This document shows, one piece after another, positions 1 to 4,567 of a stretch of 5,899 nt of DNA. The position numbers and the translations under genes were made by a program. How positions within the stretch are numbered: position 1 is the first letter of the stretch; each line of letters starts with the position of its first letter. The notes under the pieces are model-generated. The model was not told the DNA's origin. It worked only from the letters and a program-made list of their open reading frames with translations, and ran no database searches. This stretch comes from DATDMG01 sp036518955. Lineage in GTDB: Bacteria; Actinomycetota; Actinomycetes; Actinomycetales; Kineosporiaceae. The stretch lies in NCBI GenBank assembly GCA_036518955.1, contig DATDMG010000013.1, positions 1-5,899 on the forward strand, in the 5' to 3' direction.

Positions 1-100
1 ACACCCGAGGCGGCCCGGCGGGTGTTCTTGGTCATGGACAACGGGTCCCTACACGCCAGGCGGGCCTTGTCAACGCCGCCCGAGCACTTCGCGCATGGCG
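1..100 (+). pseudogene. IS630-like transposase fragment (truncated)
   Basis: Frame 1 reads RRVFLVMDNGSLHARRAL from the window's first bases. This resembles the block around the second catalytic aspartate of IS630/Tc1-type DDE transposases, where beta-strand residues precede D-N-(G/A)-S-x-H (here D13, counting from the first codon). In intact members this block leads into a downstream segment with a W-x-N-x-(V/I)-E motif. That segment is absent here: after about residue 25 the reading becomes proline/arginine-rich and family resemblance ends. Frame 1 stays open to 459 but does not look like transposase. The piece is therefore a remnant whose 5' part lies off the window and whose catalytic glutamate region is lost. 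No terminal inverted repeat can be identified. The call rests on one short motif, so it is moderate. Confidence 0.5.
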
Positions 101-180
101 TCACTCCGCGATCGCTACGCGCCCCTGAACAGCCTCGACCGATCGCGGCCGCGCCCGGACAGAGGCATCGGAGGATTGGA

Positions 181-459
181 GTGTCGGGTGTGCATGCTGT
201 CCGGGTGGAGGACGGCCCGGAACCGAGCGCCGGCGGGCTCCCCCCGTGGTTCACGGCAGCCCGGGAGGCCCTTGGTCGATCGGCCCGACCTGGGTGGACG
301 CCGGGACGGTCGGCTCCTCCGGCAGCGGGATGGGTCGTTCAGCCGCCGGGGTCCGTGGACCCGCGCTGCAGCGGAGGCCGCACGCACACCGGAACCAGAC
401 CTCCCGCGCCACCGTCGTTGCCGACGGAATCGATGCGTTGGATCGGTAACGCGTAGGCG
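181..459 (+). CDS. small ORF of unknown function, doubtful
   Basis: A GTG at 181 is preceded by GGAGG at 170-174 with six bases between, good initiation spacing, and would encode about 92 residues. The first ~31 codons (to about 273) end mostly in G or C as real genes here do. After that the third-position bias is lost in this frame and appears instead in the frame running from 246. This could mean a frameshifted short gene, or it could be chance in GC-rich DNA. Its 3' end overlaps the 3' end of the minus-strand secreted-protein pseudogene (339 onward). The product, rich in P, G and R, matches nothing I recognise. It may be a spurious ORF between an insertion-sequence scar and a broken gene. 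Confidence 0.2.
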
Positions 460-873
460 GTGACGCCGACCGGGGCGGCGTCCCCCGCCTGGACCGGGCC
501 GAGCCGGGTCAGGGACAGCGCGCCGGTCCCGGTCGACAGCCAGAACCCGGCCCCGGAGACCAGTTGCCCCCGCGGACAGGCGCCGAACCGGGTCCACGCT
601 GGATTGGTAGCCCAGCGTGATCGTGGTGAACCCGCCACCGACCCGCGCCTGGCCCGGCGGGCAGGAGACGGTGGCATACCCCATGTGACGCGCGGACACC
701 ATGACCGCGGTGCTGCTGGCGGTCACGGTCAACGGCGCGACAGTAGCGCTCGCATCGGCGGGTGCCCCCACCGTCACCGCCGCCGTCACCGCCGCCACCA
801 CGACAGCGGCCCGCGCCCACCGGGCCCGAGAGGGCGGGTGCGGCGACGGCGAGTGCTGCACGAGAGCATTCAT
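339..873 (-). pseudogene. secreted protein gene, frameshifted near 590-592
   Basis: From the ATG at 871-873 the product starts with a signal peptide: a basic n-region (RARWAR, residues 16-21), a hydrophobic stretch AAVVVAAVTAAVTV and an ADASA cleavage site near residue 43. A mature part follows with SCPPGQARVGGGF. After SSVDP the frame degenerates into arginine/proline-rich sequence, while the next frame takes over with FGACPRGQLVSGAGFW and runs to a TGA at 339-341. The two halves carry matching C-P-x-G-Q-x-x-x-G-x-G-F motifs, which argues they belong to one protein. From 873 to 339 is 535 nt, one more than a multiple of three; removing one C from the minus-strand CCC run at 590-592 joins the halves as SVDRFGACPRGQ and gives about 177 residues. 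The function of this exported cysteine-motif protein is unknown to me. A GTG at 895-897 is an alternative start. A strong AAGGAGG lies at 921-927, too far from either start (23 or 47 nt). It could be true decay or a sequencing error. Confidence 0.6.
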
Positions 874-920
874 GGACGGCCGGTACCGCGTCGTCACGCT
901 CGGCGAAGCGACGGAGCAAA

Positions 921-927
921 CCTCCTT
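921..927 (-). promoter_or_regulatory. strong Shine-Dalgarno, oddly placed
   Basis: On the minus strand AAGGAGG is a near-perfect anti-16S match just after the cupin gene, 23 nt from the GTG at 897 and 47 nt from the ATG at 873. A TTG at 917-919 is only one base away and leads into the wrong frame. The mismatch between a strong site and its start suggests that the 5' end of the downstream gene may also be altered. Confidence 0.35.
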
Positions 928-955
928 GCGCCGAGGTATGGCACAGGCACTCCGC

Positions 956-1465
956 TCATTCCGGGATAGGCGGTCCGACCACTTCGAGGCCGTAGCGGGA
1001 GCCGACCTGGTTCCAGCGCGGGATCTCCTCGGCGGGGGTCAGACCGTCCGCGCCGGGCAGCCGCAGTTCGGTGGCCGGGAGCCCGACCTCGTCGTACAGG
1101 TGCAGGATCCCGCCCGGCTCGGCCAGTGCGAGGAACCGGGCCGGGCCGTCGCCGCGGATCCGGAAGGCGTGCGGCAGTCCCTTCGGCAGGTAGATGAAGC
1201 ACCCGGGGTACAGCACGTAGTCCTGGTCGCCGGCGCGGTAGTCCATCCGCCCGTCCAGCAGGTAGAAGGCCTCCGCCTCGTTCGTGTGCCGGTGCAGCGG
1301 GGTGGCGATCCCGGGCGGCTGGGTGACCAGCGCCACCCCGAGGCGCGGGGTGCCCGGCGGTGACTCCAGCAGGTGCTCGAACAGCGACCCCATCGCCCAC
1401 GTGCCCCGGCCCGTCCCCGGCTCGCGCATCACCACGGCCCCGGCGGTCGCGTCCACGACGTCCAT
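956..1465 (-). CDS. cupin-domain protein
   Basis: A 169-residue single-domain cupin. Motif 1 is visible as PLHRHTNEAEAFYLLDG, giving candidate metal ligands H58, H60 and E65 (E63 is an alternative). Motif 2 is YPGCFIYLPKGLPHAF with H99 as the fourth ligand. The strands between the motifs (RMDYRAGDQDYVLY) are of normal length, so the metal-binding barrel looks complete. Such small cupins are cytosolic metal-dependent enzymes (dioxygenases, isomerases) or ligand-binding proteins; the substrate cannot be told from sequence. ATG at 1463-1465 is chosen because GGAGGA precedes it at ideal distance on the minus strand. It is divergent from a TetR-family gene across a 51-bp spacer with a palindrome, so repression by that regulator and relief by a small molecule related to the cupin's substrate is likely. 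No signal peptide is seen. The broken secreted-protein gene lies about 60-80 nt downstream on the same strand. Confidence 0.88.
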   Translation of the reverse strand: MDVVDATAGAVVMREPGTGRGTWAMGSLFEHLLESPPGTPRLGVALVTQPPGIATPLHRHTNEAEAFYLLDGRMDYRAGDQDYVLYPGCFIYLPKGLPHAFRIRGDGPARFLALAEPGGILHLYDEVGLPATELRLPGADGLTPAEEIPRWNQVGSRYGLEVVGPPIPE

Positions 1466-1481
1466 CGGTCCTCCAATTCAT

Positions 1482-1496
1482 CCGAAGCAGATTCGG
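1482..1496. promoter_or_regulatory. palindromic operator candidate between cupin and TetR genes
   Basis: CCGAA-GCAGA-TTCGG is a perfect 5-5-5 inverted repeat in the 51-bp divergent spacer. It lies just upstream of the regulator's probable -10 and within reach of the cupin promoter, so one bound dimer could block both. TetR-family operators are palindromes of this general size or somewhat longer. Binding by the adjacent TetR protein is inference from position. Confidence 0.45.
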
Positions 1497-1503
1497 TTTA
1501 ATG

Positions 1504-1509
1504 TAAGGT
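1504..1509 (+). promoter_or_regulatory. probable -10 element for a leaderless TetR transcript
   Basis: TAAGGT matches the TAnnnT pattern and ends seven bases before the GTG at 1517. Transcription would therefore start at or next to the start codon. There is no Shine-Dalgarno before this GTG, as expected for leaderless mRNAs, which are common in actinobacteria. A TAATGT overlaps just upstream (1499-1504). No convincing -35 is visible, and the palindrome occupies that position. Confidence 0.4.
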
Positions 1510-1516
1510 AGCCCCT

Positions 1517-2206
1517 GTGACGCAACCGGTCAACAAGCGCAGATACGACTCGACCCGACGGCGCGCCTCCGCCGAACGCACCCGAGCCGCCGTCCTTCTC
1601 GCCGCGCGGGACCTGTTCACCCGCCACGGCTACGCCGCCACCCCGGTCACCGACATCGCCCGCGCCGCCGGGGTCTCCCTCGACACGGTGTACGCGGCGG
1701 TGGGGCGCAAACCGCAACTGCTGCTCGCCGTCCATGACATGGAGCTGGCCGAGGGCGGCACCCCAGTCGATGCCGAGCAGCGCGACTACGTCCAGCAGAT
1801 CCGGGCCGCACCCACCGCCGCCGAGAAGATCTCCACCTACGCCGCGGCGCTGGCCCGGGTGCTGCCGCGCACCGTGCCATTGGCGCTGGCCCTGCGCGCC
1901 GCCGGCGAGACCGACCCGGCGTGCCGCGAGGCCTACGCCGGCCTGACCGAGCGTCGCGCCGCGAACATGCGGCTGTTCGCCCAAGATCTGCGCGGCACCG
2001 GCGAACTGCGCGACGACCTCGACGACGCCGCGGTCGGCGATCTGATCTGGACGATGAACAGCCCCGACTACTACACCCTCGTCCTGTCCCGCGGGCGGAC
2101 GCCGCAGGAGTACGCCGACCTGGTCCAGGACGTCTGGACCCGAACACTCCTCCAGAACCCCTCGACCGCACGACCGGCGCACCCTGATCGCGGACACGCC
2201 CCGTGA
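1517..2206 (+). CDS. TetR-family transcriptional regulator
   Basis: A 229-residue protein of usual TetR-family length. The N-terminal DNA-binding domain is clear: helix 1 spans about residues 21-38 (RTRAAVLLAARDLFTRHG), and the helix-turn-helix is at about 43-62 (PVTDIARAAGVSLDTVYAAV), followed by GRKPQLL, the family's usual helix-4 entry. A basic tail (KRRYDSTRRR, residues 7-16) precedes it. The C-terminal part, about 75-210, is helical and alanine/leucine-rich and would form the dimer and ligand-binding domain; its ligand is unknown. The last 20 residues look disordered. GTG 1517 is chosen because it begins the conserved reading and fits a leaderless start. It is divergent from the cupin gene with a shared palindrome, so autoregulation and control of the cupin gene are the natural inference. 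Confidence 0.88.
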   Translation: MTQPVNKRRYDSTRRRASAERTRAAVLLAARDLFTRHGYAATPVTDIARAAGVSLDTVYAAVGRKPQLLLAVHDMELAEGGTPVDAEQRDYVQQIRAAPTAAEKISTYAAALARVLPRTVPLALALRAAGETDPACREAYAGLTERRAANMRLFAQDLRGTGELRDDLDDAAVGDLIWTMNSPDYYTLVLSRGRTPQEYADLVQDVWTRTLLQNPSTARPAHPDRGHAP

Positions 2207-2299
2207 CGCCCCCGCAGTGATCCATGGCGCCATCCGAGTGCGGAACCACCACCCGAGCGGAACCGGGTCATCGCGCCAGGCCTGCGGCCCCGCCAGGCA

Positions 2300-2513
2300 T
2301 CATCCGCTACAGGCCCTTTCCGGAGCCGCTGCCGGTTCTTGTAGCGTCGGGTACACGGTGGAGCGGCCGATGCCCAGGTGACGGCGGTCACGGCCATGCG
2401 CTCCCCCATCGCCGTCCGGGGATGGGGGAGCGTCGGACGTCGTCCTCGACCCGGCCCAGCGGGCGTGCACCGCGACGTCCTTGCGCCTCGGCGGCCGAGG
2501 CCGAACGTCGGCG
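2300..2513 (-). pseudogene. serine recombinase (resolvase/invertase) C-terminal remnant
   Basis: Three minus-strand frames together give the tail of a small serine recombinase. From about 2513, RRRSASAAEAQGRRGARP resembles the family's E-R-T-x-A-G-L-A-A-A-R-A-Q-G-R-x-G-G-R-P linker. Another frame gives ERMAVTAV (about 2350), and a third gives HLGIGRSTVYPTLQE (about 2320-2365), the recognition helix-turn-helix normally read as V-T-A-V-A-R-x-L-G-V-G-R-S-T-V-Y-R-x-L. At least two frameshifts or small deletions separate the pieces, including loss around the residues between VTAV and HLG. The N-terminal catalytic domain with its nucleophilic serine is missing: similarity stops at about 2513, just before the 23-bp repeat array at 2531. 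The gene cannot be functional. The assignment is from motif memory across frames, so it is moderate. Confidence 0.5.
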
Positions 2514-2530
2514 ACCATCGGCCTATCACG

Positions 2531-2637
2531 CGGCAAACTGACAGCCACCCGAGCGGCGAACTGAGAGCTGATCTATCGGCAGACTGACAGTCCCGCTGGC
2601 GGCAAACTGACAGCTACACTAGCGGCAAACTGAGCGT
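2531..2637. repeat. five-unit 23-bp tandem repeat array
   Basis: Units begin at 2531, 2554, 2577, 2600 and 2623, exactly 23 bp apart. Each starts with a conserved 14-base core of the form CGGCRRACTGASAG, followed by about nine variable bases. Units 1 and 4 are identical through CGGCAAACTGACAGC. Unit 2 has CGGCGAACTGAGAG, unit 3 CGGCAGACTGACAG and unit 5 CGGCAAACTGAGCG. A degenerate sixth unit, CGGCAGGA, lies in phase at 2646. The core holds a CTG-A-CAG dyad, extended in unit 3 to GACTG-A-CAGTC. The array ends about 55 bp before the ATPase start codon. Exact period with conserved cores and drifting spacers is what a row of protein-binding sites (operators or iterons) looks like. Function is not shown by sequence. 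Confidence 0.85.
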
Positions 2638-2641
2638 GCGT

Positions 2642-2660
2642 CGCTCGGCAGGACCGAGCG
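2642..2660. promoter_or_regulatory. inverted repeat/hairpin in the ATPase leader
   Basis: CGCTCGG-CAGGA-CCGAGCG is a perfect 7-bp stem with a 5-base loop between the repeat array and the ribosome binding site (GGAGG at 2681-2685). If transcribed, it would sit in the 5' leader of the ATPase mRNA. It could equally be a DNA operator. The degenerate sixth repeat unit overlaps its left arm and loop. Confidence 0.4.
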
Positions 2661-2693
2661 CACGACGCCACCGACGCGGGGGAGGACGCCGAA

Positions 2694-3968
2694 ATGAACC
2701 AAGACGCGAGCTCTCCACCAGGGCACCTTGTCGAGCGACGCGTTCGACGCGCCCTCGACGAGGCGCTGTCGGACACCCGCGTCGTGCTCGTCAACGGGGC
2801 CCGGCAGGCAGGCAAGAGCACGCTGGTGCGACTGGTCGCCGACCAACTCCGGGCGACCTGGCGGACCCTCGACCACGAAGCGACCCGCCAGGCCGCGCTG
2901 GAGGACCCGGCGGGGTTCGTCGAGGCAGAGGGCCCCATGGTCATCGACGAGATCCAGCGCGTCCCCGAACTGCTGCTGGCCATCAAAGAGGTCGTTGACC
3001 GAGACCATCGCCCGGGCAGGTTCCTGCTGACGGGATCCGCACGAATCCTCGGACTGCGCTCCGTGGCCGACGTCCTGCCGGGCCGGATGGAAACTCTTGA
3101 GCTGTACCCCTTTTCGCAGGGAGAGATGGCCGGCACCCCGGATGCCTTCGTCGACGCCGTCTTCGCCTCGGGCGCCGGGCTTCGCCACGACTCTGACCTC
3201 CAACGGGGACGGTACGCCGAATTGATCACCCGCGGCGGATTCCCCGAAGCCGTAGCCAGGCCGACCACACGACGCCGTGGGCGATTCCTAGACGCCTACG
3301 TCGACGACCTCATCAACCGAGACGTCAGCCAGATCGGCGGGGTCGAGCGGGTGGCCGAACTACGAGCTCTCGTCCGCCTGCTCGCGGCCCGCTCCGGCCA
3401 CCTGCTCAAAGCAGCAGCACTAGGCAACGAGATCGGCCTGCCACACAGCACGATCGCTCGGTACCTCTCCCTTCTGGAAATGGTCTTCCTCCTCAAGAGA
3501 ATCCCCGCCTGGTCCAGGAACCTGAGCCGCAGGGCCACGTCGACCCCCAAAGTGACGATGGTCGACTCAGGAATCGCCGCCAACCTCCTCGATCTGGACG
3601 CCGATCGACTCGTCCGGCCCGGAGCACCATTCGGTCCCCTGCTGGAAGGCTTCGTCCTCATGGAGCTGTCCCGGCAGCTGACCTGGTCGGAAGAACGCGT
3701 GGAACTCTTCCACTACCGGACCCGGGACCAGATCGAGGTCGACGCCGTCCTGGAGAACCGCCGCGGCCACGTAGTGGGCATCGAAGTCAAAGCGGCCTCG
3801 ACCGTTCGGCCCGAGGACTTCCGAGGTCTACGCCATCTCCGCGATCGCCTCGAGGACGACCTCCTGGTCGGTCTCGTGCTCTATACCGGACACCAGACCC
3901 TCCCCTTCGGAGACCGCCTGCGAGCCATGCCCATCAGCGCCCTCTGGGAAGTGCCGGCATCCGCCTGA
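2694..3968 (+). CDS. AAA ATPase with DUF4143-type C-terminal region
   Basis: A 424-residue protein with the full architecture of the AAA_14/DUF4143 family, whose cellular role is not well established. Walker A is GARQAGKST (35-43), Walker B MVIDEIQ with D85-E86, and the sensor-like FLLTGSA ends at 116, followed by LPGRMETLELYPFSQGE, a family hallmark. The middle carries GGFPEAV and a DDLINRDV stretch, then a winged-helix-like segment at about 235-270 (NEIGLPHSTIARYLSLLE). The C-terminus has FHYRTRDQIEVDAVL with D350 and GIEVKAA with E364 and K366, matching the D...E-x-K pattern of PD-(D/E)xK nuclease folds. ATG 2694 is supported by GGAGG at 2681-2685, eight bases upstream. It is cytosolic, with no signal peptide or membrane segment. 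It stands alone with no co-directional partner and has a 23-bp tandem array upstream, so autoregulation through the winged helix is plausible but inferred. All key residues are intact. Confidence 0.9.
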   Translation: MNQDASSPPGHLVERRVRRALDEALSDTRVVLVNGARQAGKSTLVRLVADQLRATWRTLDHEATRQAALEDPAGFVEAEGPMVIDEIQRVPELLLAIKEVVDRDHRPGRFLLTGSARILGLRSVADVLPGRMETLELYPFSQGEMAGTPDAFVDAVFASGAGLRHDSDLQRGRYAELITRGGFPEAVARPTTRRRGRFLDAYVDDLINRDVSQIGGVERVAELRALVRLLAARSGHLLKAAALGNEIGLPHSTIARYLSLLEMVFLLKRIPAWSRNLSRRATSTPKVTMVDSGIAANLLDLDADRLVRPGAPFGPLLEGFVLMELSRQLTWSEERVELFHYRTRDQIEVDAVLENRRGHVVGIEVKAASTVRPEDFRGLRHLRDRLEDDLLVGLVLYTGHQTLPFGDRLRAMPISALWEVPASA

Positions 3969-4038
3969 CGACCACGCTTCACCGAGCCGCCGCCCCATGG
4001 CGACATCGCCGCCCGGTGCGACGATGGATGAGCGACAT

Positions 4039-4066
4039 CCGACCGCGCCCGCCCTGGAGCGGTCGG
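4039..4066 (+). terminator. hairpin after the ATPase gene
   Basis: CCGACCGC (4039-4046) and GCGGTCGG (4059-4066) form a perfect 8-bp GC-rich stem with a 12-base loop, about 70 bp past the ATPase stop codon. There is no U-tract, as is common for actinobacterial terminators. It may serve as a terminator, but GC-rich DNA produces such stems by chance fairly often. Apart from it, 3969-4217 shows no gene or motif I can support. Confidence 0.35.
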
Positions 4067-4217
4067 CCAGCCACCCACCCGCGCGGGAGATCATGGGGAG
4101 AGAACCGGGAGAAGATCTTGGCGGAGTGACCGCGTCGCACCGATACCGGCCAACGAAGACCAACAGCTTGACCAGGCAAGTTATGGAAGAGCAAGGTCGC
4201 AGGTGGCGGCTGGCGCT

Positions 4218-4263
4218 GTTCGGGACGAAGAGGCCGTGGGTTCACATCCCGCCGCCCCGACCC
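4218..4263 (+). tRNA. tRNA-Pro(CGG) 3'-half fragment, probable attachment-site scar
   Basis: The sequence reads as the 3' half of a proline tRNA: anticodon loop TTCGGGA (4219-4225; anticodon CGG followed by G37), anticodon-stem 3' strand CGAAG (4226-4230), variable region AGGCC (4231-4235), T-stem GTGGG (4236-4240), T-loop TTCACAT (4241-4247), T-stem CCCGC (4248-4252), acceptor 3' strand CGCCCCG (4253-4259), discriminator A (4260) and CC. The matching 5' strands are missing: CTTCG does not precede the anticodon loop and no CGGGGCG lies at the proper upstream distance. T-loop position 58 is C instead of the nearly universal A, so the fragment is not a working tRNA. Integrases of actinomycete elements (pSAM2 uses a tRNA-Pro gene) recombine within exactly this 3' half. 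An alternative is a decayed whole tRNA gene, since GTGGCGGCTGGCGC upstream faintly recalls a D-arm with deletions. Confidence 0.6.
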
Positions 4264-4331
4264 ATAACTGCGGGTGGAGGCATGAGAGCCACTGGCCAGC
4301 GGTTGGTTCTTGGGCTCTCGACCGCCGGTTG

Positions 4332-4475
4332 GGCCAACGCCAGCGGGGAGTTCACGATCTGCACCGCCTCCAGCAGCTCTCCGGCATCCGTCATCCGCAC
4401 CACCACGCTCCGGCGACGATGCAGATCGATCCCGACATACTGCTGACCTTCGTACTGCCCGGCATGAAGTCGCAC
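4332..4475 (-). pseudogene. IS110-family transposase, 5' fragment
   Basis: From the GTG at 4473-4475 the minus strand encodes QYVGIDLHRRRSVVVRMTDA (residues 12-31) and then GELLEAVQIVNSPLALA. This is the typical N-terminus of IS110-family (DEDD) transposases; D17 in GIDLH is the first catalytic aspartate. A proper ribosome binding site, AAGGAGG, sits five bases upstream on the minus strand, so the original start is preserved. Resemblance ends at about residue 48 (position 4332), and the frame stops at 4242 after unrelated proline-rich residues. The rest of the RuvC-like domain and the C-terminal serine domain are gone, so it cannot transpose. The break lies about 70 bp from the tRNA-Pro fragment. 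IS110 elements carry a guide (bridge) RNA in a noncoding end; only about 90 bp separate this start from the next gene, so an intact one is unlikely here. Confidence 0.72.
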
Positions 4476-4522
4476 TGGAGCCTCCTTCGTCGATTGACGT
4501 GAGCACCTCCAGCATCTGCGCG

Positions 4523-4552
4523 GAGGGTCAGCCGGAGCGAGGCTTCACCCTC
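4523..4552 (-). terminator. terminator-like hairpin after the secreted protein gene
   Basis: On the minus strand, GAGGGT pairs with ACCCTC and, after a small internal loop, AGCC pairs with GGCT, giving about ten base pairs closed by a 7-base loop. It begins 15 bp beyond the stop codon of the peptidoglycan-binding protein gene, the right place for its terminator. No U-tract follows. Confidence 0.5.
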
Positions 4553-4567
4553 AGCTCCTTCATGGCA

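Noticed and set aside
115..338. Minus-strand continuation of the secreted protein in its first frame down to 115
   Set aside because: Beyond the frameshift this frame is arginine/proline-rich nonsense, while the neighbouring frame carries the sensible sequence ending at 339.
894..1481. Longer minus-strand ORF overlapping the cupin gene in another frame
   Set aside because: It is a shadow of the cupin gene; the cupin frame has both motifs and a ribosome binding site, whereas this one is arginine/glycine-rich without motifs.
1478..2233. Minus-strand ORFs opposite the TetR gene
   Set aside because: They are antisense shadows produced by the GC-rich codon pattern of a clearly recognisable TetR protein.
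2224..2233. ATGGCGCCAT palindrome after the TetR gene
   Set aside because: A 10-bp GC-rich palindrome without loop or neighbouring promoter is likely chance; it is too short to be a terminator.
2280..2298. GCCTG...CAGGC hairpin as a terminator of the TetR gene
   Set aside because: Only five base pairs with a nine-base loop and no T-tract; not distinguishable from background.
2531..2637. Repeat array as a CRISPR
   Set aside because: A 23-bp period with ~14-bp cores leaves only ~9-bp spacers, far shorter than CRISPR spacers; no cas genes are present and the cores are imperfect.
4150..4217. 5' half of a functional tRNA-Pro
   Set aside because: No acceptor 5' strand pairing with CGCCCCG and no CTTCG stem strand before the anticodon loop; only a faint D-arm resemblance.
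3997..4446. 149-codon plus-strand ORF
   Set aside because: No ribosome binding site and low-complexity composition; it runs through the tRNA-Pro fragment and antisense to the IS110 fragment.
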